This document shows, one piece after another, positions 23,456-32,300 of a stretch of 40,489 nucleotides of DNA. Location: IMG/VR virus record IMGVR_UViG_3300034736_000523, positions 1-40,489 of that record; one strand, 5' to 3'. The number at the start of each line of letters is the position of its first letter. Positions within the stretch are counted from its first letter, which is position 1. Under the pieces are notes generated by a model. The model had not been told where the DNA came from, searched no databases, and worked only from the letters and a program-made list of their open reading frames with translations. Source of the DNA: a virus. The position numbers were made by a program, and so were the translations under genes.

Positions 23456-24257
23456 AATAAAAACAACACAGAAAGTTAGTCCTAATGTAACACATTTAAT
23501 GATTCCCGATACTCAATGTAAACCTGATGTCGATATGTCTCACCTAAGTTACATAGGTCAGTACATAGTGGATAAGAGACCTGAAGTTATTGTACACATA
23601 GGCGACCACGCTGATATGCCTTCTCTAAGCTCCTATGACAGGGGAAAGAAGAGTGCAGAGGGTAAGAGGGTTCACTTAGATATTGAAGCCAGTATAGAGG
23701 GCATGAGGCTTCTTCTACAGCCCTTACATGAGCTACAGAAACAACAGAAGAGGAACAAGAAGAAAGTCTATACACCTAAGATGGCTCTCACTCTTGGTAA
23801 TCATGAAGAACGTATCATGAGACACGCAGATAACAATCCAGAGTTAGCAGACTTCTTATCTTATGATAACTTGAAGTACAAAGAATTTGGATGGGAAGTA
23901 CACGATTACTTGAAACCTGTAATTATTAATGGTGTAGCTTATTGTCACTTCATGGCTAATCCTTTCTCAGGTAAACCTTATGGAGGCACTGCACAGAATG
24001 TATTGAAGCAGGTAGGCGAGAGTTTTTGTGTAGGACATAAGCAGACACTAGATGTAGCCACAAGATTCTTACCTGCTAGTGGTAGACAACAGTGGGGTAT
24101 TATAGCTGGAGCATGTTATGCACATGATGAAGGTTACAAAGGACATCAAGGTAATCATCATTGGCGAGGTATAGTAGTTAAACACAACGTACAGGACGGT
24201 AGTTTTAACCCTATGTTCGTTGACTTAGATTATTTGAAAGAGAGGTACGAGAAATGA
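23442..24257 (+). CDS. Calcineurin-like metallophosphoesterase
   Basis: The 271-residue protein has the dinuclear-metal motifs in order: IPDTQ (Asp23), HIGDHAD (Asp55, His56), LGNHEER near residue 120, YCHFMANP and VGHKQT. Such enzymes cleave phosphomonoesters or diesters, and the substrate cannot be predicted. Related genes occur in several marine T7-like phages, where the role is not established. ATG 23442, eight bases after AGAGGA, is preferred over the earlier ATG or TTG. Confidence 0.85.
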   Translation: MKIFKIKTTQKVSPNVTHLMIPDTQCKPDVDMSHLSYIGQYIVDKRPEVIVHIGDHADMPSLSSYDRGKKSAEGKRVHLDIEASIEGMRLLLQPLHELQKQQKRNKKKVYTPKMALTLGNHEERIMRHADNNPELADFLSYDNLKYKEFGWEVHDYLKPVIINGVAYCHFMANPFSGKPYGGTAQNVLKQVGESFCVGHKQTLDVATRFLPASGRQQWGIIAGACYAHDEGYKGHQGNHHWRGIVVKHNVQDGSFNPMFVDLDYLKERYEK

Positions 24258-24475
24258 TGGATTTAGAGAGAGCAACAGATGCACAGATAGAGAAGAAGTA
24301 TCTACTCTGGCACTACGCAATGACAGAAGCCTTCGGAGGGGAGTTAAGCCATGCACAGCAAAGTAAGGAAAAGGAATTAAGAGATGATGATACGGATATA
24401 GATAGCTTGAGGTCTTTCTCAGGAGGCTTCCGTGATTTTGCTGAGTACTACGAGGTGAGGCTAGGGCGCAAATGA
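24254..24475 (+). CDS. Hypothetical small protein
   Basis: This is a 73-residue charged helical protein (MMDLERATDAQIEKKYLLWH), coupled to the phosphoesterase stop and overlapping the lysozyme-like gene start. No family recognised. Confidence 0.6.
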   Translation: MMDLERATDAQIEKKYLLWHYAMTEAFGGELSHAQQSKEKELRDDDTDIDSLRSFSGGFRDFAEYYEVRLGRK

Positions 24476-24963
24476 GTATTAACTTCAAACAGTTCAAAGA
24501 CCACGTAGTGATTCCTACGTTGAAGTACTTAGAGAACGAGATACCTTATAGTGATGAAGCTGTAGACCTCCTCATGATGACTGCAGCACATGAGAGTAAA
24601 GGAGGTAAGTTCCTAAGACAAGTAGGAGTACCTGATGGTGTGGGAGCTTATGGTGTCTATCAAATGGAGTTAGAAACAGCAGATGATATTTGGTCTAACT
24701 TCCTAGACTACAGAAGTTTAGGTAAAGTCATTGACGATGTAGTAAGTAGTATTAGTGAAGATAGTTTGATTACTAACCTTACTTACGCTACAGCTATGGC
24801 AAGAGCGCATTACTACAGAGTACCTCATGCTATACCAACGAAGGGTGATAGCGGTTACTTAGATAAGCTTGGTAGGTATGCTAAGAAGCATTACAATACT
24901 CCATTAGGTAAAGCTACTAGCAGTAAGTACGTATTAGATTATTTAGAGTGGAGAGATAGTTAA
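24472..24963 (+). CDS. Lysozyme/transglycosylase-like protein, candidate endolysin
   Basis: The 163-residue protein has a lysozyme-superfamily outline: MTAAHESKGGKFLRQVG with a candidate catalytic Glu41, then GAYGVYQMELETADDIW and a helical remainder with ATAMARAHYYRV. There is no signal peptide, so it would need the holin to reach the wall. T7 also keeps its endolysin (gp3.5) among replication genes, which fits this position. No other lysis enzyme is visible in the window. The assignment is by motif impression and could be wrong. Confidence 0.55.
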   Translation: MSINFKQFKDHVVIPTLKYLENEIPYSDEAVDLLMMTAAHESKGGKFLRQVGVPDGVGAYGVYQMELETADDIWSNFLDYRSLGKVIDDVVSSISEDSLITNLTYATAMARAHYYRVPHAIPTKGDSGYLDKLGRYAKKHYNTPLGKATSSKYVLDYLEWRDS

Positions 24964-25619
24964 TGAAAGGTATTGAAGTTCAGCTTGTAGATAGTATGGG
25001 AGGTGACTTATCTATTTCTAACTCAGCTCGTGTATCCTTTGATAAGTGGAAGGAGACTATGGATGAGAAGGATGCTAAGTTAATAAACTACTTAGGTGAA
25101 CACCAACACATGACACCTTTCAGACACAACTGTGTACAAGTGAGATGTGTATCTCCAATCTTCTTAGCCAGACAACTTATGAAGCATCAGGCAGGACTCA
25201 CATGGAATGAAGTAAGTAGACGATATGTGGATGATGGTATTGAGATGTTTTACCCAGAGGGGTGGCGAGCTAGACCTGATAAAAGTATCAAGCAAGGCAG
25301 TGGAGGAGGTAATATTGAGTGGGTAGACAGGACGATGCGTACACACACAGTATACCTAAAAGCTATTAACCAAGCAGTAGAAACTTACATGCAAATGATT
25401 GAAGCAGGTGTTGCGCCAGAAATGGCTCGCATGGTTTTACCACAAAGTATGTTGACAAGTTGGATATGGACAGGTAACTTACTTGCATTCGCTCATATAT
25501 ATAACCTGCGAATCAAAGAGAACTCCCAGCTAGAAGCACAAGTCTTCGCTGAGAAGTTAGGAAACATAATCAAAGAGCAATTCCCAGTAGGTTGGGAAGC
25601 CTTGACAGGAGATAAGTGA
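24963..25619 (+). CDS. thyX: Flavin-dependent thymidylate synthase
   Basis: The 218-residue ThyX methylates dUMP to dTMP using FAD and folate, complementing the phage dUTPase. The signature region LARQLMKHQAGLTWNEVSRR spans about residues 68-87. The classic RHR is replaced by Lys74-His75-Gln76, while Ser85 and the following Arg-Arg-Tyr are kept. A later segment, EMARMVLPQSMLT, matches the conserved R-x-x-L-P part. TAATG overlap with the preceding gene. Family call is secure. Confidence 0.92.
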   Translation: MKGIEVQLVDSMGGDLSISNSARVSFDKWKETMDEKDAKLINYLGEHQHMTPFRHNCVQVRCVSPIFLARQLMKHQAGLTWNEVSRRYVDDGIEMFYPEGWRARPDKSIKQGSGGGNIEWVDRTMRTHTVYLKAINQAVETYMQMIEAGVAPEMARMVLPQSMLTSWIWTGNLLAFAHIYNLRIKENSQLEAQVFAEKLGNIIKEQFPVGWEALTGDK

Positions 25620-25903
25620 TGACACATTACCACAAAGAACTAGAAGATTACGTAGCAGCTATAGAAGATAAGCTACTAGAACCAAAAGTAAGTAGGTACC
25701 ACAAGAAAATTCGTAATCATGGCGTTACTGTTGATGTATATGATGTTCTAGATGCTTACGGTGTAGAGAACCCTGCTGTAGCACATGCAGTCAAGAAGAT
25801 GCTGATGGCAGGGCAGAGAGGATATAAAGACTTCCAGCAAGATATACAGGAAGCCATAGACAGCTTAGAGAGAGCAAAAGACTTCTCACCTCTCCCCTTC
25901 TAA
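25619..25903 (+). CDS. DUF3310-like protein (T7 gp1.7 related), last gene of the plus arm
   Basis: In this 94-residue protein the section VYDVLDAYGVENPAVAHAVK, then QDIQEAIDSLERAKDF, resembles DUF3310, a domain also found in T7 gp1.7, a nucleotide kinase. The full gp1.7 is longer, so kinase activity is not claimed. ATG 25619 overlaps the thyX stop. The gene closes the early arm just before the bidirectional terminator. Its neighbour thyX suggests a nucleotide-metabolism link. Confidence 0.6.
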   Translation: MTHYHKELEDYVAAIEDKLLEPKVSRYHKKIRNHGVTVDVYDVLDAYGVENPAVAHAVKKMLMAGQRGYKDFQQDIQEAIDSLERAKDFSPLPF

Positions 25904-25914
25904 TACAGATAAGC

Positions 25915-25933
25915 AGGGGCTTCTCCAGCCCCT
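25915..25933. terminator. Bidirectional terminator between converging arms
   Basis: AGGGGCT (25915-25921) pairs with AGCCCCT (25927-25933) around a 5-base loop, in the 45-base gap between the two converging gene arms. Pyrimidine-rich sequence (CTTACTCTTCCTTATTT) follows on the plus strand. The stem works in both directions, as expected where two operons meet tail to tail. Confidence 0.75.
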
Positions 25934-25948
25934 CTTACTCTTCCTTAT

Positions 25949-26158
25949 TTAAGAACTCTCACAAAAGAATTCCCTCATCTTATCATTAAGAGAGCCTTGT
26001 ATCCCTAGCCCTTCAAAATAAGATGCCCACCTGTCGTTATAAGAGCCTGTCTTACCTTTACTGCCCAACCACTCATACCAACCAGTGTTGAATTGTAAAG
26101 AAGGTTTACCTAACTCTGTTACCAAGAAAGTAATCTCCATATCATTAAGGGTTGCCAT
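25949..26158 (-). CDS. Conserved small phage protein, last late gene
   Basis: The 69-residue protein has the pattern KPSLQFNTGWYEWLGSKGKT, then YNDRWASYFEGLGIQGSLND, a short repeat-like aromatic layout. I have seen similar tiny proteins at the end of late operons of marine phages, without function. It overlaps the preceding gene by 14 bases and finishes the right-hand late block. Confidence 0.6.
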   Translation of the reverse strand: MATLNDMEITFLVTELGKPSLQFNTGWYEWLGSKGKTGSYNDRWASYFEGLGIQGSLNDKMREFFCESS

Positions 26159-26483
26159 CTAAATTCTCCTGTGGTTTAAATCGTGTTTCGTATAAATAAG
26201 AAGCCTGAGCCTTACTTATCTGAACTTCGTCTGCTGTTGGTGGTGGTTCTGGTGCAAGCAACGCATCAACCATGACATCAATCTCTGCTGCTGTTAATCC
26301 CGTACCCTCTTCATCATAAGGATAATTGAACCCCAGTGATGCTATGTCAACTACTGCGGGAGGGTTATTAGCACCCGATACAAACAATGTAATTGTCTCG
26401 TATGTAGCAGCGTGTGGATACATTGCCAATAGTTGCTCTGGTGCTTGTGCTGTGTCGTAGATGTAGTATTTTGGTATATTCAT
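26145..26483 (-). CDS. Small acidic protein after the LamG gene
   Basis: This is a 112-residue acidic protein (MNIPKYYIYDTAQAPEQLLA) with a proline-rich stretch near the end. Its ATG overlaps the stop of the LamG-like gene by 4 bases, paralleling the fibre and small protein pair at 4688-7326. A fibre-associated or chaperone role is a guess from context. Confidence 0.55.
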   Translation of the reverse strand: MNIPKYYIYDTAQAPEQLLAMYPHAATYETITLFVSGANNPPAVVDIASLGFNYPYDEEGTGLTAAEIDVMVDALLAPEPPPTADEVQISKAQASYLYETRFKPQENLDGNP

Positions 26484-27157
26484 GACTGCTCCGCTATGTC
26501 AATTGTCCGCAAATCACTTATCCACTGCGTATCATTATTGCTTAACGTATACGTATCACGTACATCTGATGTTTGAGCTATGTTTTGGTATGCCACACTA
26601 TTGGTGGATTGTTGAGAGTTTTCAGTGTTAGCAGTTAATTCATCAAGCCTAAACGTTGTCACGACATCGCTAGCACCTGATTTGTCTGTGAAATTGGCGT
26701 TAGCTATTATGCCATCAAAAAACTGCCCAGATTTGTGTCCTATAGCATCAAAATTTGTGTTACTAATATCTGCTGGAGTCGTAGTGCCCTGAAGCACTCC
26801 ATCAACAAATAATTTAATCGTTCCTGAAGTATTTTCTATTTTTAATGTATGTAATTTACCCTCATAAAACGTGTTTGACCCAAAAGTAGACGCGAAGGAA
26901 GATTGCGAGAAATTAATTGATGGTGTGCCATTTTGAAGCCTCACGAAACCTCTACCATCGCCAGTTTTTCCTAGCAAAATATTATCTGTGCCTGTGTCTG
27001 TAGTTTCAAAATCAAGCTCAATCTCAAAATCACCAGAGAATGTAATAGGTGATGCAATCTCATAATAAGCATTTGCAATCTGGTCTAGGTCTATGAATAC
27101 CCTCCCCCCAATCTTTTTGTAAAACCACTCATACATACAATCCATTAAAGCCTTCAT
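26480..27157 (-). CDS. LamG/concanavalin-like structural protein
   Basis: The 225-residue protein has an N-terminal stretch up to about residue 35 and then a jelly-roll lectin pattern: SGDFEIELDFETTDTGTDNI, GKLHTLKIENTSGTIKLFVDG and FDGIIANANFTD, typical of LamG domains. The C-terminal tail is Asn/Gln/Ser-rich. It probably decorates the virion and may bind host sugars. No signal peptide is clear. It stands after the internal virion genes with its own small partner. Confidence 0.65.
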   Translation of the reverse strand: MKALMDCMYEWFYKKIGGRVFIDLDQIANAYYEIASPITFSGDFEIELDFETTDTGTDNILLGKTGDGRGFVRLQNGTPSINFSQSSFASTFGSNTFYEGKLHTLKIENTSGTIKLFVDGVLQGTTTPADISNTNFDAIGHKSGQFFDGIIANANFTDKSGASDVVTTFRLDELTANTENSQQSTNSVAYQNIAQTSDVRDTYTLSNNDTQWISDLRTIDIAEQS

Positions 27158-27159
27158 TA

Positions 27160-27453
27160 TTACTTCCTCTTACCTTTACGTTTCATTCCAGCGTAGCTAC
27201 CGTTGTCTGCTCTATTAGCAGTCTTAGAACGTACCCTAGTATTGCTCTCCTCCTTACTTCCTCCATTACGTAGAGGCTTCTTGTGGTCTATATCCTTACC
27301 ATCTCCTTTAGAAACCTTACCTTTCTTTATAGCTTGGTTACGAGCTTTGTTCCTAGCTGCACGTTCTTTCTTGGCTTTAGGAGTACTGTTGTAAGCTCTC
27401 TGTTGCTTACTTCTCTTACTCGCTGAAGCTGATGTTTCTCCTGCCTTTGGCAT
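27160..27453 (-). CDS. HNH-like small basic protein
   Basis: This is a 97-residue, very basic protein. The central DIDHKKPLRNGGSKEESN, followed by RVRSKTANR, matches the core of a minimal HNH nuclease (Asp-x-His then Asn/Arg). There are no zinc cysteines, and the rest is Lys/Arg-rich and probably disordered. Such genes occur near late genes of other podoviruses and may help DNA packaging or be a degenerate nuclease. The start has AGAGG upstream. Confidence 0.6.
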   Translation of the reverse strand: MPKAGETSASASKRSKQQRAYNSTPKAKKERAARNKARNQAIKKGKVSKGDGKDIDHKKPLRNGGSKEESNTRVRSKTANRADNGSYAGMKRKGKRK

Positions 27454-27475
27454 CTCTTTTACCTCTTATATGTCA

Positions 27476-27503
27476 TTCATCGTATAATATAGACCGTTCA
27501 TCG
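27476..27503. repeat. Direct repeat TTCATCG 21 bases apart in a late intergenic gap
   Basis: TTCATCG at 27476-27482 and 27497-27503 are two helical turns apart, flanking an AT-rich TATAATATA. They lie in the 139-base gap ahead of the HNH-like gene, the largest gap in the right late block. This could be an operator or a late-promoter element; no good sigma-70 box pair is seen on the minus strand. Confidence 0.3.
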
Positions 27504-27592
27504 CATTTATGCTTGACAGGTTTTCAAATATCCAGTACTTTATAAAGATAATCCATAAGTAATTATATATATATCATTATCCTCATTACTTA

Positions 27593-29317
27593 CTACTTAT
27601 TATCCTCTTGAAGAACCATAAAAGACTTCATAGCATTATCTTTAAAATCTTTTACCATTACTTTATCTACACCTAGAATTTTAAAACTTTTTAATAAGTC
27701 CTTCATGTATTTATTATATCGTTTAACAGCATCAGGATAGACATACGTATCAGACAATTGTTCTAGTAGAGCAGTCTCAGGATTAAGAGTAAAATCTTTT
27801 AACACATCTGTACTAACGTATGTCCTCTCACTAGCCCTGCCACTGCCAGTACTTACTAATCTAGAAGATTTTGTATTGATAGCAGCCATTTGACTAGCAC
27901 CTACTCGCTTATAGCTTTGTTCAAATAGAGCATCCGCTAGTGCTGCTTGATCTTTTGTATCAAAATTTTTCCCTTCAGCATTAGCAATTTGAGCAGCTAG
28001 ACTGTCAAACCCCCCTGATTTAGCATAGGCTGATACTTGTGCAGGAGTCCCACTAATAAGAGGCTCTATAGCACCCCAATTATTCTCTTGCTGTTCTGTA
28101 GACCACTCACCATCCACATTAGCACCCAAACTCGAATTAACAAGTTGAACTTTAGATTTTGCAGTACCATCCTCATCATCGGCTAAGACTACTTGTTTTT
28201 TATAAAAGCTATTTAAAGTTTTAATTGCAGAAGACTGCTCCATACTTCCAAGAGGGATATTTGCACTTATCATAAGCATAGCAGTTTGCGCTGCACCTCG
28301 TTCTGTAGCATTGCCTGTAGTAACCATTTTAAAAAGCCCTTCCCTAAGAAGCTTGTTATTCATAGAGTCGAATATTTTTATGTATTTTTCATCTGATATA
28401 TAGGCTTCAACTCTAGTAAGTTCTGCTTCAGCTTCCGTTCTAAAAGCTTGTTGTTGACTTAGACTTAAAGATGCTCCCATATCTGCAGCGGTTTGCATTT
28501 GTGTTGCCAGTAAATCAGGTATTGATCTACGTTGCTTTTGTATGTCATCTAGTACTAATTTTTTATTTTCTCCTTCCAACAAGCTGCCAAACCCACCAAG
28601 AGCATCTATATTAGTAAACAACTCAGAAGAAACTGTATTTCTAAATGCTGGCATAGCTGTTTGCAAATATAAAGCTGTCTTCTGTTTTTCTTCCATATTG
28701 TTAAACGTTTGATCTTGTATTTTCTTAGCCATTTCCATTGTAAGAGCATCTCTTTTCGACTTATCTATAACACCTTGTAATTGAGCTGTTCTTAGTTCTT
28801 CTTGCGACATACCTTCAACATCAGCTACACTGAAACCTGAAGCAGCTAAAGACTCAGCTACACTATCTTGTAATGTAAACAAATCTTGTTGCGCTTTAAA
28901 CTCAGCTTCCTCTTTTTGTTTTTGTTTAGCAGTAATTTCATCTGAGAAAGTGCTAAGTGTTTCACCTGTAATTTTCTTTACGCCACCTACTATTTCAAAT
29001 TGCATTTCAGGAGAGTATTTTTCTAAGTAAGACTTCTCCCTTACGAGAAGGTCAGATCGACTAACACCTTGATTAACCAAATCTTGCCTTAGCTCTCTTA
29101 GTCCTAGAACACCTTGAGAAAGCTTCTTATTCTGTTCAGCCTCCCTCTGAGTTAAATCTTGAAGTTCAGTTTTTGCTTGTTGTTGTTGATAGAACTGTAA
29201 ACCTGTACCTACAGCATTAACAATATCCCCGCCTAGAGAATTACTAGGAGCTGCAAACTGAGGTGTTTGAGAAGCTGTCTTTTGTGCCTGTTTAATTTCT
29301 CTTGTAAAATCTACCAC
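27593..29317 (-). CDS. Internal virion protein, T7 gp15-like candidate
   Basis: The 574-residue helical protein starts MVDFTREIKQAQKTASQTPQ, then a glycine-rich bend and a coiled coil (FYQQQQAKTELQDLTQREAE), the layout of ejected core proteins such as T7 gp15. The body is long charged helices without enzymatic motifs. The start is a GTG overlapping the TAG of the 1807-residue gene, so translation is coupled. In T7 the gp15 gene precedes gp16, whereas here the large protein comes first. Confidence 0.65.
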   Translation of the reverse strand: MVDFTREIKQAQKTASQTPQFAAPSNSLGGDIVNAVGTGLQFYQQQQAKTELQDLTQREAEQNKKLSQGVLGLRELRQDLVNQGVSRSDLLVREKSYLEKYSPEMQFEIVGGVKKITGETLSTFSDEITAKQKQKEEAEFKAQQDLFTLQDSVAESLAASGFSVADVEGMSQEELRTAQLQGVIDKSKRDALTMEMAKKIQDQTFNNMEEKQKTALYLQTAMPAFRNTVSSELFTNIDALGGFGSLLEGENKKLVLDDIQKQRRSIPDLLATQMQTAADMGASLSLSQQQAFRTEAEAELTRVEAYISDEKYIKIFDSMNNKLLREGLFKMVTTGNATERGAAQTAMLMISANIPLGSMEQSSAIKTLNSFYKKQVVLADDEDGTAKSKVQLVNSSLGANVDGEWSTEQQENNWGAIEPLISGTPAQVSAYAKSGGFDSLAAQIANAEGKNFDTKDQAALADALFEQSYKRVGASQMAAINTKSSRLVSTGSGRASERTYVSTDVLKDFTLNPETALLEQLSDTYVYPDAVKRYNKYMKDLLKSFKILGVDKVMVKDFKDNAMKSFMVLQEDNK

Positions 29318-32300
29318 TATTTCCCCTCCATAATTTCATAACCTTCTCGAATATGTTTAATCTCTTCTTTCATATCACCTTCAGTAGCTTTTTGCTCTAA
29401 CAGTTTTAGGTACTTTGTTTTATTATTTTCTGCTGCTGCATCTAAATAAGGTTTCATGTATACGTCATATCCTTCAGACCCAAATTTTAAACCTCTGTTT
29501 ATAAAAGCTCTTTCTATATCTTTCTCGTACTTCGGATCATTCATTTCTTTAGTTACTTTAAGCCATTTATCTCTAATTTCATTTTGCTTAATTAAACCAA
29601 GCTCAGGATCGCCCTCTCCCGTTACCATGTTGTATATGGCATTTGATGTAGTTTCCGCTATAGCTTCCCTAGCGTAAGCTTGTAAATTAGCATCTGTTAT
29701 AGACTTAGCTTTACTGTCTTTAAAAGACAAAGAAAATCCACTATTAAATATATTACGATGATAATAATCAGCATGCATTTCAGGTTGAATCCCTAAATTT
29801 AAAAGTATAGATTCTGTTTGTGTTATAGGGAGCTGACCAGACAAAGAGCGAGCTGAAGCATTTCTTCCTGTCCAGTACGAAATATAAGATTTCATAGCTG
29901 TGTTTAGAATTTTAAAATTTTCCATAGCTTCTAAAAATGTCGCAGAAAGAGCATCCGTCCACTCAATTTCTTCTGTTGCCACCGATTCGTATATTATAGC
30001 CCCAGAAGATACTACGCTCTCAAGCACACCTCCTACAGAAAAAGCTGATGCCCCTACCATGTTTACTTTAGGGAAGTCTTCAAATACAAGGCTAGTAACC
30101 ATGTCTACAAAAGCAGAGGGACTCATTGTAGCATTTACATCTACAGAACTATCTTCAATCATTGCATTTATAGATGCATTCATCCCCCCATCTAAAAAAG
30201 CATCAAGTACAGCAGGTATTTCTTCAGGTTCATATTGGCTGCGTATCATGTCTTCAAAAGAACTGCCCATAGATTTACCTAAACCACCTTCTAAACCAAA
30301 CGCCCCATAAGTAATCAAAGTAGTTAGAAAAGCTTTATTCCAAGTTTCCGCAAACTTTCCTTTGTTTTTACCCATTTGACCTAAATACTTATCTGTTACA
30401 GGACTCATTACTTTGTTAATAGGGGCACGTATAACTTCCCATTGCGGCTCAATAACAACATCTAAGAAAAATTTATGCACAGCTTGCATGAATTGCCCTG
30501 CTAAAGCTACAGGACTGCCTTGCTCTTGATATGCGAATCTATCTAAACTTGTTTGTGACTGAGTACGCTTTTGTGCTTGAAAGGATATATCTGCTTTTCC
30601 TTTAGCATCAAAAGCCCTTCCTGCTGCTCGGAGTTCATTAAATTCTATTAGATAAGATAAAGCATTGTTTAATACGATTGAACTTTCTTGTATTCCAAGT
30701 GATAACGAACGTGGCCCTTTGTAAATTTTAGAACCATATTTTTTTGCTGTTCCAATTCCCGTTGTAGCAACCGTTGCTCCCTCTTTTCTTGCCAAATCTA
30801 AAAAGTCATTACTCCTTCCGATTGCATCTATTAATCCATTAGTTCTCATTGAGTCAACTAATTCTTTAGCTAAAGACTCACTTCCTAAAAGTTTAGCTAA
30901 AGGAGCAAAATTATCTGTTTTAAATGCATAAAGTATTGCAGGTAATTGAACAACAGCTCCTGCATGTGTTGACCACCCTTTTCTAGGAGCTACCGCTGTA
31001 GTTATATTATATAATGCAGGTGCTAAATTCTGTAATCCTTGATACAGTCCGTTCCAAACAATATATAACTCGGAAGTTAAAGCTTGTATTTTAATAGCAG
31101 CAGATTTTGTACTAGGATTAGATAAAACAGGAGCTAAAATAGGTGTTAAGATTTTGTCTATACTTTTATAAAAATCGCCTACATTATTCTGTTGTAAAGA
31201 CTTTAAATAAGCATGATGATTAATAAGTTCTGTTCTCATATCAGGGTTTTTAATTAAAGCTTCCATACCCTCTTTAGATACCATTTCTTGCCAAGATGAA
31301 AGAAACTTTGTATTTGCACCTTTTTTTAAATACTCAGAAAAACCTTTAGTAAATTTAACAAGTAAAGATTGATAAGCATTGTAGTCTAAAGCCGAACCTA
31401 CACTGCCAATACTTTTAAACAAAGACTCAAAAACATTTAATGTATCCGCTGCCCCAACACCATCAGAACCCTTAACTTTTTCTCCCCTTTGTTTTAAATG
31501 ACTAGCTCCGTATCCAAATTGGACACTTTCACTATCCCCATATATATCACTTTCTAATTGCTGTGTTTCTCTACTAGACTTATATGAAGGGCCAGTTTCC
31601 GTAACTGTTTTGCTAGAAGTCCCATCCGCCTTAGAAACCACTTTTGTAGTTGTTATAGCTTTTACACCTTCCATAAGTTTTTTAGCTTGGGCTTCAGTTT
31701 TAACTATATGAGTAGGTCTCATAATAATCTTTATTACACCATCAATTTCTTTTTTAAAAGGAGACAGAACCACCCAACCAGCATCCCTATACATTCTGTC
31801 AATGTGTCCTTTGCGTCTGTTTAGTGTTCTATTAGGGGTAAGTTTTTTTATTTGCTCTGGAGTGACTCTCGCATGGGTATAGGATTTACCATTAAATTCT
31901 TTTTCTTTACCTAGTTTTACTACAATAGAATCTGGGGCTAGGTCTTCTTTATTAACAACTTTTCCGAGAATTGTGTCGTATACAACATCCACTTCAATGT
32001 CTTTTATTTGAATAGCTTTTCCTATTCCTAAATCACCATTATCTTTAAAGTCAATATATTTTTGATTACCTGCTCTTAACTTGTTGTAGTAGTTTCTTTC
32101 TCGTATAACGTAAATGTCTTCATATATAGAACGAATGTCAGTATAAGATTTCCAAACATTATCAGGAGTCTTAATACCCATATCTTTATTAAGTTTTTGT
32201 ATAGAGTTCCATGCTTTCCCTTTATTATCCCCATTTTCTAATATTTCCATTAACAGTTTATTTTCTAAACTACTCAAATCTTTAACTGCATTCTTAGCTT

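Noticed and set aside
27513-27541. TTGACA with TACTTT 17 bases downstream on the plus strand
   Set aside because: Perfect -35 but a poor -10, and it would transcribe antisense into late genes; probably chance in AT-rich DNA.
29900-30310. 136-codon plus-strand frame opposite the giant virion protein
   Set aside because: Antisense shadow of a long coding gene; no ribosome site and Ser/Thr-rich antisense composition.
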